A DNA stretch of 64,000 bases from Biostraticola tofi (GCF_004343195.1 NZ_SMCR01000002.1:186001-250000), one strand, 5' to 3'; shown: positions 22,338 to 31,285, counted from the first letter of the stretch. The notes: generated by a model not told the origin, from the letters alone. Translations and numbers: made by a program.

Positions 22338-23141
22338 TCAGAGTATCGCTTTCTGCGCGCCATCCACGGTCAGGATTGCGCCGGCAATATAGCTGGCGCG
22401 CCGACTGGCAAGGAACAGCACGGCATCGGCAATCTCCTCCGGCTCACCGAAGCGCCCTAGCGGCAGTTCGGCTTCCATTTTGGCCAGCGCCTCTTCGGCG
22501 GTGAGCTGTAAACGTTTGGCTTCATGTTCTACTGAACGGTTAATGCGCTCAGTGTTGGTGAAGCCGGGATTGATGGCATTAAGCCGTATGCCATCCCGGG
22601 CATAATGCGTCGCCAGCGCCAGCGTTGAGAGCAGCAGCGCCGCATTGGCCGCACCGCCCGCGGCGTGCGACGGATTAGGCACCCGTCCACCGGTGCCGAC
22701 GATATTAACAATAGCGCCGCGCTGCCCAGCTGCATCCGGTTGTTTGTTCCGCCAGCGGGCCAATACCGCATCCTGTGCATGAATATAGGTGAAATACTTG
22801 GCATCCATCGCTGCATGCCAAGCTTCGCTGTCGAGCTGTTCCGCCGGTCGACGCTGAGCATTACCGGCGCTGTTGACCAGAATGTCGATTTCACCCAACC
22901 GCTCAGCCACCCGATCGATAGCCTCCCGCGCCTGTTGCGCATCCCGCAGGTCAGCGGCATGGGTCACTAGTCGGTGCTCACTTTGCTGCAGGCTGTCACG
23001 CGCGGCGCGCAGATTTTCCTCGCTGCGCGATATAATGGCGACCCGCGCGCCCTCTTGCAGAAATTGACGGACCACTGCCAGTCCGATCCCTTTACTGCCG
23101 CCGGTGACAATGACGACTTTGTTTTCCAACTCAAGATCCAT
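22338..23141 (-). CDS. Short-chain dehydrogenase/reductase
   Basis: A classical SDR of 267 residues. The NAD(P) motif TGGSKGIG lies at residues 13-20, NSAGNAQ near 90, and a C-terminal SDR segment ASRRASYIAGAILTVDGAQK. The usual YxxxK is not obvious: the segment after IVNIVGTGGRVPNPSHAAGGAANAAL has His and Ala-rich residues where Tyr and Lys are expected, so catalysis may be altered or the loop diverged. It is the last gene of the minus-strand operon, with GAGG upstream and 11 bases from the preceding stop. Confidence 0.85.
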   Translation of the reverse strand: MDLELENKVVIVTGGSKGIGLAVVRQFLQEGARVAIISRSEENLRAARDSLQQSEHRLVTHAADLRDAQQAREAIDRVAERLGEIDILVNSAGNAQRRPAEQLDSEAWHAAMDAKYFTYIHAQDAVLARWRNKQPDAAGQRGAIVNIVGTGGRVPNPSHAAGGAANAALLLSTLALATHYARDGIRLNAINPGFTNTERINRSVEHEAKRLQLTAEEALAKMEAELPLGRFGEPEEIADAVLFLASRRASYIAGAILTVDGAQKAIL

Positions 23142-23152
23142 GATCGGTTGCC

Positions 23153-24355
23153 TCAGATTTTAGTATTGATAGGCGGAAGGGTGCCGTTAAGATAATAATC
23201 GCCCACCGCGCGGGCTTTGTAAGAGACCGGATCGTGGGTGGTATGCGTCCGGGCGTTGCGCCAGTGACGGTCAAGGTTCATCGCCTGGGTGGTCGCCGAT
23301 GCGCCGCCCAGGCGAAAGAGGCTTTCACTGACCCGCAAAGACGCTTCGGTGGTGGCATATTTGGCTTCGGCAATGGCGACGGACGCCTCGGCCAGCAGGC
23401 GATCGGCACTGCTGGCGTTTCGATAGCTGGCTTCCAGCGCTTTATCCAGTAAACGCGCCCCACGTTCGAGCAGTGCATCGGCCCCATGAGTCTGGATGGC
23501 CATTTCGCCCACGGTGTGCAGCACGTAGGGATCTTCGGTTGCCGTCTCCACGCCGCTGTCGCGCAACACCCGCGCATGCTCACGGCCATACGCACAGGCA
23601 TCTTCCAGCGCCGCTCTGGCGATACCGGCATCGATAGCGCTGTGAATCAACTGGGCGAACGACCCTTCATGGGTGCGGCGCTGGCCGAATGCCGGCGCCG
23701 GCAATATTTCATCTTCTTCGATGATGACATGGTGATATTCAGTGGTGCCGCTTGAGGTGGTGCGTTGGCCCATGCCATCCCAGTCATCATGCACCTTGAC
23801 CCCCGGTCGGTCGACGGGAACAAAAACGGCGGCGCGGCCACCGTCAGGATGCAGCGCAGTGACCAGAATGAGCGTCGAGAACAGGCTGCCGGTGCTGTAG
23901 GCTTTGCGCCCATCCAGCCGCCAGCGTGAATCGAGGCGTTGCAATGCAGTACTGACGTCCCCAATGAAGTTTCCGCCTTTTTCTGCCGCCGCATTGCTCA
24001 TCAGTCCACCAGCCAGCGCGTGGGAAAAATAGCGTTTTTTCTGGCTGTCGTTGCCGTATAAGCGAAGCTTTTCCAGATTGGTGAATTGCGGCGCCACCGC
24101 CTGGGCGATGTTGGGATCGCCCGCCGCCAGCGTACTCAATACGCGACTGAAAGTCAGCATATCAATCTCGGCGCCGCCAAACTGACGCGGTACCCGCAAA
24201 GCCAGCAAGCCGCTCTGCTTGAGCTGTTCGATTTCCCGGTAAGGAAGCTGACGGCTACGATCGCGTCGGCTGCTGCCGGCGGCAAACTGCTCTCGAAAGG
24301 CGTCGGCCGCTGCTATTGCCTGCTCGGGGCTCAGCACAGGAATGGTATTCTTCAC
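23153..24355 (-). CDS. Acyl-CoA dehydrogenase-fold flavin monooxygenase, DszC/SfnC-like (copy 1)
   Basis: The protein has an acyl-CoA dehydrogenase fold and ends WRNARTHTTHDPVSYKARAVGDYY, the mark of the DszC/SoxC/SfnC branch, which uses reduced flavin and oxygen to oxidise sulfur or nitrogen compounds rather than dehydrogenating acyl-CoA. I place the start at GTG 24355, ten bases after AGGA, giving 400 residues; the open frame runs upstream into the neighbouring gene and that part looks non-coding. It is paralogous to the gene at 27062-28327. The substrate is unknown; reduced flavin must come from a reductase not seen in this locus. Confidence 0.85.
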   Translation of the reverse strand: MKNTIPVLSPEQAIAAADAFREQFAAGSSRRDRSRQLPYREIEQLKQSGLLALRVPRQFGGAEIDMLTFSRVLSTLAAGDPNIAQAVAPQFTNLEKLRLYGNDSQKKRYFSHALAGGLMSNAAAEKGGNFIGDVSTALQRLDSRWRLDGRKAYSTGSLFSTLILVTALHPDGGRAAVFVPVDRPGVKVHDDWDGMGQRTTSSGTTEYHHVIIEEDEILPAPAFGQRRTHEGSFAQLIHSAIDAGIARAALEDACAYGREHARVLRDSGVETATEDPYVLHTVGEMAIQTHGADALLERGARLLDKALEASYRNASSADRLLAEASVAIAEAKYATTEASLRVSESLFRLGGASATTQAMNLDRHWRNARTHTTHDPVSYKARAVGDYYLNGTLPPINTKI

Positions 24356-24368
24356 CTTCAGTATTTCC

Positions 24369-25700
24369 TCATTTGTTGGCGACCGCGTAGCGGCTGGCGG
24401 GACGGGAGAAACCCATGCGTTCACGCAGCGTGCTACCGTGATAGGCGGTACGAAACAGGCCACGTCGCTGCAGCTCCGGTACAACCTGATCCACAAAGTC
24501 AATCAGGCCGCCCGGCAGCCATCCCGGCATGATATTAAAGCCGTCTGCGGCGCCTTCCTGGAACCAAGTCGCCATGAAGTCGGCGATATCCGCCGGCGTG
24601 CCGACCAGCAACGGATGACCTCGGGCAACACCCACCTGTTGGTACAGTTGCCTGATGGTCAGGCGGTCGCGCCGGGCAAGGCTTACCAGCAGTTCGGCCC
24701 GGCTGGTATATTCCCGTCCCGGTGGCAAGTCAGGCAGCGGGCCGTCAAGGTCACATCCTGACAGACTCACCCCGCCCAAGTGATGCTCAAGCTGGGCCAG
24801 TCCGACCTCGGGGTGAAGCAGTGACTGCAACTGCTCGAATTTTTCTGCAGCTTCGCTGCGGCTTGGCGCAACCACTGGAAACAGGCCGGGCAGAATGCGG
24901 ATATCGTCACGCTGCCGACCGGCCTGTTCAGCCAGTGATTTTATCTGATGGTAGAACTGCTGGGCATCGGCCAACTGGGTCTGGGCGGTATAGATCACTT
25001 CGCCGTATTTTGCCCCCAATTGGATGCCCTGGGCCGATGATCCGGCCTGTACCAATAAAGGGTACCCCTGGGGGGAGCGCGATACGGTGAGCGGACCGCG
25101 GATTGAAAAAAATTCACCCTGGTGATCAAGGGCATGCAGGCGATGGGGCGGAAAATAAAGTCCCTGTTGCTGGTCAGCGACCAGCGCATCATCATCCCAA
25201 CTGTCCCACAGTCCACGTACCACCTCGACGAACTCCTCCGCCCGGCGATAGCGGGTCTCGGGGGCAGGAATTTCCGCCAGGGAAAAGTTTTCCGCCTCAG
25301 CCTGGCTGGATGAGGTCACAATATTCCAGCCGGCACGGCCATCGCTCAGATGGTCCAACGAGGCAAATTTTCGTGCCAGATGCCAGGGTTCATTAAACGT
25401 GGTGGAGGCGGTGGCAATCAGTCCGATATTTTGCGTCAGCGGGGCCAGGGCGGCGAGTAATGTCAGGGGTTCCAGATGGGCTTTCGGCGTTCGCCCCAAA
25501 CGTTCTGCCGCACGGTCTCTTACCGCCAGCCCATCGGCCAGAAAGAACAGATCAAACAGCCCGCGCTCGGCGATTTCAACTAACTGGCGATAATGCTGAA
25601 AACGCATCGGCGCCTGGGGATCAACGTCAGGATGACGCCAGCCCGCAAGGTGTCTGCCGGTGGTTTCCACGAAAACGCCTAAATGCAGGGTTCGGGACAT
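24369..25700 (-). CDS. Luciferase-fold FMNH2-dependent monooxygenase, NtaA/DszA family (copy 1)
   Basis: The 443-residue protein is in the NtaA/SnaA/DszA/SoxA branch of bacterial luciferase-like enzymes. Typical segments are RHPDVDPQAPMRFQHY near the start, IGLIATASTTFNEPWHLARKFASLDHLS, GRAGWNIVTS and SRSPQGYPLLVQAGSS. Family members cleave C-S or C-N bonds in sulfones, EDTA/NTA or related compounds using reduced flavin. It directly follows its paralog (no gap) and precedes the DszC-like copy 1. The substrate cannot be told from sequence. Confidence 0.9.
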   Translation of the reverse strand: MSRTLHLGVFVETTGRHLAGWRHPDVDPQAPMRFQHYRQLVEIAERGLFDLFFLADGLAVRDRAAERLGRTPKAHLEPLTLLAALAPLTQNIGLIATASTTFNEPWHLARKFASLDHLSDGRAGWNIVTSSSQAEAENFSLAEIPAPETRYRRAEEFVEVVRGLWDSWDDDALVADQQQGLYFPPHRLHALDHQGEFFSIRGPLTVSRSPQGYPLLVQAGSSAQGIQLGAKYGEVIYTAQTQLADAQQFYHQIKSLAEQAGRQRDDIRILPGLFPVVAPSRSEAAEKFEQLQSLLHPEVGLAQLEHHLGGVSLSGCDLDGPLPDLPPGREYTSRAELLVSLARRDRLTIRQLYQQVGVARGHPLLVGTPADIADFMATWFQEGAADGFNIMPGWLPGGLIDFVDQVVPELQRRGLFRTAYHGSTLRERMGFSRPASRYAVANK

Positions 25701-27050
25701 TCAGATAGCCTCACTTTTAGCATAGCGACTGACTGGCTGCTGCAGTCCAAGATGACTGCGTAAGGTATCGCCTGAATAGTCGGTTCTGAATAATCCCCTT
25801 TTTTGCAGCACCGGCACCACCTGCTCAATAAATTCATCCAGGCCGCCCGGTAGCCAGGGCGCCATGATATTAAATCCATCGGCGGCGCCCTGTTTGAACC
25901 AGCTTTCAAGCACATCGGCAATCTCAACGGCGGTGCCAAATACCGACCAATGACCACGGGTGCCGGTCACGTGCCAGTACAGTTGCCGGATAGTGAGATT
26001 TTCCCGCCGGGCAAACGCCAGCAATAACGCCTGCCGACTTTGATTTCCCTGGGTAGGGGGAAGGTCGGGAACCGGATCGTCCGGGGGGTAACCGGATAAA
26101 TCAACGCCGCCCAGATGGCGAGCCAGTACCGCCCAGCCGATCTCGGGATTGACCAGCTCCTGTAATTGCTCGAATTTTTCACGCGCATGTTCGGCGCTGT
26201 CGCCGACCACCGGGAAAATACCGGGCATGATTTTCAAGCTGTCCGGCGCGCGACCCAGGCTGGTCAATTGGGCCTTTACCTCGCGGTAAAATTTCTGCGC
26301 TTCGCCAAGATCGCGCTGGGCGGTAAAGATAACCTCGGCATGACGCGCCGCCAGCGTCTGCCCATCCGCGGACGATCCGGCCTGTACGATCACCGGATGG
26401 CCCTGGGGCGAGCGGGAGATGGTCAAGGGGCCACGCACCTGAAAAAATTCTCCCTGATGGTTGAGCACGTGCAGCCGTTCCGGATCGAAAAAGCGGCCCT
26501 GCTGACGATCATCAAGCAAGGCATCGCTGTCCCAGCTGTCCCATAGACCTTTGACGACGTCCACAAATTCCTGAGCGCGGCGATAGCGAAAACCGTGTTC
26601 CATGACCTCCTGACGGTTGAAATTGCGCGCCTCACCTCCGGTCCAACTGGTGACGACGTTCCAGCCAGCGCGACCCTTGCTGATATGGTCCAGTGAAGCG
26701 TATTTGCGCGCAATGTTAAAAGGTTCGTTGTAGCTGGTAGACGCGGTAGCGATTAAGCCGATACGGCGGGTTGAAACCGCCAGCGCCGAAAGCAGTGTTA
26801 ACGGTTCGAAGTTCACCGTGCGGGAAGTACGGCCGAGATATTCGTCTTCCTCGTACTGAAAGGTCATCTGGTCGCCGAGGAAAATCATATCGAATTTTGC
26901 GGCTTCAGCGCGTTTGGCTAGATAGTGAAAATGATCATAATTCATGCCCGCGCCTACCGGTGCATCCGGATGTCGCCAGGCGGCAATATGATGGCCGGCA
27001 TCCTGTATAAAGGCCCCGAGATGCATCTGAGGCGGTTGCTTGCTGCTCAT
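25701..27050 (-). CDS. Luciferase-fold FMNH2-dependent monooxygenase, NtaA/DszA family (copy 2)
   Basis: This 449-residue paralog of the adjacent gene has the same family segments (HPDAPVGAGMNYDHFHYLA, IGLIATASTSYNEPFNIARKYASLDH, GRAGWNVVTSWTGGEARNF, SRSPQGHPVIVQAGSS). The N-terminal Trp and the FDM(I)FLGDQM segment are as expected of NtaA-type enzymes. AGGGAT precedes the ATG. The two copies may act on successive intermediates or on different substrates, as DszA-like and SfnG-like enzymes do. Confidence 0.9.
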   Translation of the reverse strand: MSSKQPPQMHLGAFIQDAGHHIAAWRHPDAPVGAGMNYDHFHYLAKRAEAAKFDMIFLGDQMTFQYEEDEYLGRTSRTVNFEPLTLLSALAVSTRRIGLIATASTSYNEPFNIARKYASLDHISKGRAGWNVVTSWTGGEARNFNRQEVMEHGFRYRRAQEFVDVVKGLWDSWDSDALLDDRQQGRFFDPERLHVLNHQGEFFQVRGPLTISRSPQGHPVIVQAGSSADGQTLAARHAEVIFTAQRDLGEAQKFYREVKAQLTSLGRAPDSLKIMPGIFPVVGDSAEHAREKFEQLQELVNPEIGWAVLARHLGGVDLSGYPPDDPVPDLPPTQGNQSRQALLLAFARRENLTIRQLYWHVTGTRGHWSVFGTAVEIADVLESWFKQGAADGFNIMAPWLPGGLDEFIEQVVPVLQKRGLFRTDYSGDTLRSHLGLQQPVSRYAKSEAI

Positions 27051-27061
27051 GGTTATCCCTA

Positions 27062-28327
27062 TTAATCGTACATAGTGATGGGCGGCGGCGTTTGGTCGAG
27101 GTAAAAACGGCCGACGACGCGATAGCGATGATTCACCGGATCATGCGTGGTATGAGTCCGCGCATTGCGCCAGTGGCGATCAAAATTGTTTACGCTCAGG
27201 GTCGCGGACGATCCGCCGACATCGTAAATCAACTCGGCAGCACGTAGCGCCGCACTGTTGCAGACTATTTTTGCCTCGGCGGTGGCGATGGACGCGGCAA
27301 TCAAACGCGCTTCAAGCTCCTGTTCCTCAACACCGCTGTACCAGCTCGATACAGCGACATCAACCTGGCCGGCTGCGCGTAGCAGCGTCGCTTCGGCAGC
27401 ATGGGCATGGGCGGCGATATTGCCGATAATATGCTGCACGTACCAGTCATCGACCGAGCGCTCAACTCCTGAATCCTGACGGGGACGCGCACCGCGGTTC
27501 GCCCAGCGAACCGCATCATCAAGCACCGCCAGCGCAATGCCGACTTCGATGGTTGAATGCAGCATCTGTGTGGCAGCCGGTTGATAGTTTCGACGTTTAT
27601 TCAGCTCATTGCTGTAGAACATCACTTCTTCAGGCAACACCAGAACATCGTTGAACTCGGTACTGCCGCTGGCGGTAAGGCGTTGTCCCATACCATCCCA
27701 GTCGTCATGCTGCACCACCCCTTCCCGCTGCCGCGGGATAAGGACTGAGAGCGTATCGCCGTCTTGGTTTTTAGCCGTGACTCTTAACCGGTCGGCAAAC
27801 AAGCCGCCGGTGCTGTAAAATTTCTTGCCTCTTAGGCGCAGCCCCTGCGGCGTAGTGACCAGTTGCGTCACCATATCCGTGACAAACTTCCCGCCCAGCT
27901 CACCGGTCGCACCGCTGATGATATCGCCGTGGCGCAGACCGGCATAATACCTGGCATGCTGCTGCGGGTTGCCATTCAGTCGCAGCCGTTCGACTGAGGT
28001 GAAATGAGGGATAAGTACCTGCGCCACATTGGGGTCTCCCTTGGCGAGCGCAATCATGATTTGAGCCAAGTCCTGATAGGCGAGTTCGGGACCATCCCAT
28101 TCAGCCGGCACACGGGCCGCGGTAATGCCCGCTTCACGTACCCATTCCAGGGCCTGATGCGGCAGGATACGCTGTTGATCGCGCAACGACGCTTCAGCCG
28201 CCAATGCCGCCGTCAAGCCCTGGGCGGCACTGACAAGCGACTTCGCATTGCTTTGGGCGCTGACGACCGGATAGTCGAAATGTCCAACCGGCTTGTCCGG
28301 TTCGACGGGGTGAATATCTAAAGCCAT
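27062..28327 (-). CDS. Acyl-CoA dehydrogenase-fold flavin monooxygenase, DszC/SfnC-like (copy 2)
   Basis: The 421-residue protein shares the DszC/SfnC-type ending with copy 1 (FDRHWRNARTHTTHDP, then RVVGRFYL) and the internal HDDWDGMGQRLTASGSTEF segment, also matched in copy 1. This branch hydroxylates sulfur or nitrogen with reduced flavin and oxygen. AGGAGA precedes the ATG at 28327. It lies 23 bases after the aldolase-like gene and 11 bases before monooxygenase copy 2, so the order is DszC-like, NtaA-like, NtaA-like, DszC-like. Confidence 0.9.
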   Translation of the reverse strand: MALDIHPVEPDKPVGHFDYPVVSAQSNAKSLVSAAQGLTAALAAEASLRDQQRILPHQALEWVREAGITAARVPAEWDGPELAYQDLAQIMIALAKGDPNVAQVLIPHFTSVERLRLNGNPQQHARYYAGLRHGDIISGATGELGGKFVTDMVTQLVTTPQGLRLRGKKFYSTGGLFADRLRVTAKNQDGDTLSVLIPRQREGVVQHDDWDGMGQRLTASGSTEFNDVLVLPEEVMFYSNELNKRRNYQPAATQMLHSTIEVGIALAVLDDAVRWANRGARPRQDSGVERSVDDWYVQHIIGNIAAHAHAAEATLLRAAGQVDVAVSSWYSGVEEQELEARLIAASIATAEAKIVCNSAALRAAELIYDVGGSSATLSVNNFDRHWRNARTHTTHDPVNHRYRVVGRFYLDQTPPPITMYD

Positions 28328-28350
28328 GCTGATCTCCTGCTGGTGCCTTG

Positions 28351-29145
28351 TTAATCGCTATAAGTCACGCCATCCCGGTCGAGCAGGCGTTTAAGCGCAT
28401 TGAAATGCAGTTGGTGTCCCGGCAGATAGTCGCTGCTCCGGCCATCATGCAGCGGTGTGCGAGTAATCTGATGGCGGACTTTTTCGCGCAAGGCCGGCGT
28501 TAATTCGCGCAAAGGCTGGCCGGTCCAGCGGGCGTAAAGCTGGACCTGGCAGGCATATTCCAGCGAGTACAGGCGATCCCAGGCTTCAGCAGCCGAAGCA
28601 CCGGTCACCACCACCCCATGATTGGCCATAAAAAGAATTGATTTGTACTGCAGCAGACTGACCAGTCGTTCGCCTTCAGCCGGATCGCGGGCCAGCGCCT
28701 GATAGTCATTGTCATATGCGATATCATCGCTCAGCAACGCTTCGGCCTGGCCGGTTATCAGCAGGCGTTGATCCTCAAGCCGGGCAATGGCGCTGGCATA
28801 AGGCATATGGGTGTGAAAAACCGCCGCATGCTGCTGGGTAAAAGCATGAAGCGGGGCATGGATGCAGTAGGCCGAACGCTGTATCTGGCCTTTGCCTGCC
28901 AGCAGTCGGCCGTCGTAGCCCACCTTAAGGAACAGGCTGGCTGTCGCCTCCGACCAGTGCAGGCCGAATGGGAGTAACAAGAACGCCTGTTCATCCGGCA
29001 CGGCGAGCGTCAGGTGGTTATAGATCCCCTGACTGAAACCGTTGTTCACCGAGAAATGGTGGGCGGCGGCCAGATCAATGCGCGCCTGCCATTCGGCAGC
29101 GCTAACGTCTCGGCGTGATACCGGCTCAAGGACCAACTCAGACAT
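28351..29145 (-). CDS. Class II aldolase/adducin family protein
   Basis: The 264-residue protein has the AraD-like fold: an N-terminal NNGFSQGIYNHLTL segment, the zinc-binding HTHMPYAS motif near residue 112, and ANHGVVVTG with a further His. Class II aldolases cleave or epimerise phosphorylated or free sugar-like compounds, and some act in sulfur-containing pathways, such as the MTA-isoprenoid and DHAP shunts. GGAGG lies before the ATG. It is second in the minus-strand operon. Its position beside sulfur-type monooxygenases suggests it handles a carbon fragment released after desulfurisation, which is inference. Confidence 0.85.
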   Translation of the reverse strand: MSELVLEPVSRRDVSAAEWQARIDLAAAHHFSVNNGFSQGIYNHLTLAVPDEQAFLLLPFGLHWSEATASLFLKVGYDGRLLAGKGQIQRSAYCIHAPLHAFTQQHAAVFHTHMPYASAIARLEDQRLLITGQAEALLSDDIAYDNDYQALARDPAEGERLVSLLQYKSILFMANHGVVVTGASAAEAWDRLYSLEYACQVQLYARWTGQPLRELTPALREKVRHQITRTPLHDGRSSDYLPGHQLHFNALKRLLDRDGVTYSD

Positions 29146-29181
29146 AGCTGCCTCCAGTTATTGGCGTATTAGGTATAGGGA

Positions 29182-30780
29182 TCAAGGGACTAACCATGCA
29201 TTACGAAAACCGTTGTGTGCACCCGCAGGGGAAAGGTCTACCCCCTGTAATTTCCGGTTCCAGGCGGTGAAGAAAGGCGCCTGCATAATGGGTATCAGCG
29301 GCAGATCGGTCATCGCCAGACGTTGAAAGTCATGGAACTCGGCTACTCGCTGCTGGGGGTCAACTTCACGCTGATAACGGTTGATGATAGCGTCCATGGC
29401 CGGATTGCTGTATGCAAAGGCATTGGCATAAGGCACTCCTGGCGTCTGAGCTTTTGAATCATAGACCCGGGTCAACCCCATCTGGGGATCCAGCATGATG
29501 CCCCAGCCCTGAAACACCACATCGAAGTCATAGTCGGTATAGATGCGGCGGGTAAAAGTCGCATTATCCAGCGGGGTATATTTGAGCGTGACGCCGACTT
29601 TGCTCAGCGCCTGGCGCAGAAACTCGCCGATAAGTAATGCCTGGCTGGATGCAGGATCGGTATAAAGCCGCAGCGTAAAGCGCTGACCATCCGCCTTGCG
29701 TTTAAAGCCGGCTTCATCGAGCAACTGATTAGCCTTATCGATGTTGAGTTCGTAATGCGGAATATCGTCGGTAAAATAGCGGGTCAGTGAAGAAGGAATG
29801 ACGCTGTATTCAGGCTTGCTTTGACCGTACCAGACGGTATCAATCAGCCGCTGCCTGTCGATGACATGGGCAAAAGCCTGGCGGACTTTTTGCTGGGCCA
29901 GATAATTATTACGCAGATTGAACGCCAGAAAGTAAGTCTGAGCGGCATAAGAGTATCCGCGAGAGTCAAAGGCCAAATCAGGATTCTGTTTCAAACGGTT
30001 AATATCGGCAAATGGCACGCCAGCAAAAGGAATATAAGACACTTCTCCCGATTCCAGTGCCGCACTTCTTGCCGAGGCATCCGGAATAAAGCGGTAAATA
30101 ATCCGGTCCAGATAGGGTTTGCCTTTATCCCAGTAGTCAGGGTTTTTCTCGAGTTCTACGTATTGCCCCCGTTCCCATTTTTTGAATTTGAACGGGCCCG
30201 TGCCAATCGGTTGGGCACCGGCGGGATTGGTTCGGATATCTTTGCCGGCAAAAATATGCGCCGGAAGCACCTGCGATTCCGCGCCGTCGAACGCATTAAG
30301 AATTACCTGGGAAGGGGCACTCAAACGGAAAACCGCCGTCCAGGCATCGGGCGTTTCGACGTCAGTAAGGGTGGCGAACGTCGAACGACCGCGCGAGTGT
30401 ACCTTTTTCCATACTTCCAGCGCCGAATAGCGAACATCGGCGGAGGTAAACGGCTGTCCATCATGCCACTTTACGTCGTGACGCAGTTTAAAAGTGATGC
30501 TTTTGCCGTCCGGCGACGCTTCCCAGGATTCCGCCAGATTGGGTCGAGGCTGATATTTGTCATCATAGGTCAGCAGGCCATCAAAGATGTTGGCGGAGAT
30601 AGTTCGATTGGAATATTGATTATTAAAAGTAGAAGTCAGCGAACTGGGTTCTGGGTCTATGGCAACAATCAGCGTGCCGCCATGAACCGGCTGGGACGGT
30701 ATTTCCTGGGCAGCAGCCAGGAAGGCGATAGGTCCCAGTGAAAATACGATTGAAAAAAAATATAATAATACCCGTAACAT
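29182..30780 (-). CDS. Peptide/nickel-type ABC substrate-binding protein
   Basis: A periplasmic DppA/OppA-family (SBP family 5) binding protein of 532 residues. A signal peptide is clear: MLRVLLYFFSIVFSLGP..FLAAAQ, cleaved before QEIPSQPVHG or nearby. Family landmarks are GGTLIVAIDPEPSSL, WHDGQPFTSADV near 105 and GTGPFKFKKWERGQYVEL near 195. The ATG at 30780 has AGGAGA eleven bases upstream; the open frame begins 19 codons earlier without support. As the first gene of the minus operon, it most likely feeds the permeases and ATPase encoded on the plus strand at 16040-22318. Confidence 0.93.
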   Translation of the reverse strand: MLRVLLYFFSIVFSLGPIAFLAAAQEIPSQPVHGGTLIVAIDPEPSSLTSTFNNQYSNRTISANIFDGLLTYDDKYQPRPNLAESWEASPDGKSITFKLRHDVKWHDGQPFTSADVRYSALEVWKKVHSRGRSTFATLTDVETPDAWTAVFRLSAPSQVILNAFDGAESQVLPAHIFAGKDIRTNPAGAQPIGTGPFKFKKWERGQYVELEKNPDYWDKGKPYLDRIIYRFIPDASARSAALESGEVSYIPFAGVPFADINRLKQNPDLAFDSRGYSYAAQTYFLAFNLRNNYLAQQKVRQAFAHVIDRQRLIDTVWYGQSKPEYSVIPSSLTRYFTDDIPHYELNIDKANQLLDEAGFKRKADGQRFTLRLYTDPASSQALLIGEFLRQALSKVGVTLKYTPLDNATFTRRIYTDYDFDVVFQGWGIMLDPQMGLTRVYDSKAQTPGVPYANAFAYSNPAMDAIINRYQREVDPQQRVAEFHDFQRLAMTDLPLIPIMQAPFFTAWNRKLQGVDLSPAGAHNGFRNAWLVP

Positions 30781-31196
30781 AACTGATTCTCTCCTGGCGC
30801 AGGACGGCAATGAATAATAAGAAAATAGGTTCAGCATTAGCTTTTTTGTCGGGAGATATTATATGCAGAGGTTGTTATTATTAAATAACATGTTCGGGTT
30901 TGTTTATCTGGTTTCGTCTTTTTGAATCGGCTAAGCGTGAATTTGGTTTGGAGATATGCGAAATAAGCATATGCGGTAAAGTTGTTTGCGATGTTGAAAT
31001 ATTAATACGCTTACACGGCCTGGTGCTGTGCAGTCGGAATAGTAAAATGGATCCGAAAATGTCTGTTGCTACTCATTTTCACCCAGGGAGATTATTTTAA
31101 TCGATCAGCTGATTGGCGCTGGGAATGTACAAAAGCTTGCGGCCCGACAACCCCCGGTTGCCGCCCGCGAAAGCCGATGTTACTATCCAACGATAA
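30781..31196. other. Spacer between the binding-protein gene and the met-box array
   Basis: The stretch from 30781 to about 31060 is AT-rich and probably holds the promoter of the minus-strand operon. A 66-codon open frame at 30900-31100 has no ribosome site, no known homology by eye and untypical composition, so I do not call a gene. From about 31060 the sequence becomes more GC-rich before the MetJ-like array. Confidence 0.6.
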
Positions 31197-31228
31197 AGAC
31201 ATATAGATGGTTATACGGCTAAACATTG
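31197..31228 (+). promoter_or_regulatory. MetJ-box-like array upstream of mtnBCD
   Basis: Four contiguous eight-base units read AGACATAT, AGATGGTT, ATACGGCT, AAACATTG. They match the MetJ consensus AGACGTCT at 6, 5, 6 and 4 of 8 positions. A further AGACGGTT (6 of 8) lies at 31232-31239, out of phase. Tandem eight-base units are how MetJ binds. The array is 58 to 90 bases before the mtnB start. Confidence 0.6.
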
Positions 31229-31285
31229 CGTAGACGGTTATATCGCTACACCTGACGTTGCTACGCTGTACCTGGGGGAACCACC

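Noticed and set aside
30900-31100. 66-codon open frame in the spacer before mtnB
   Set aside because: No ribosome site, no recognisable family and mixed composition; it overlaps likely promoter sequence.
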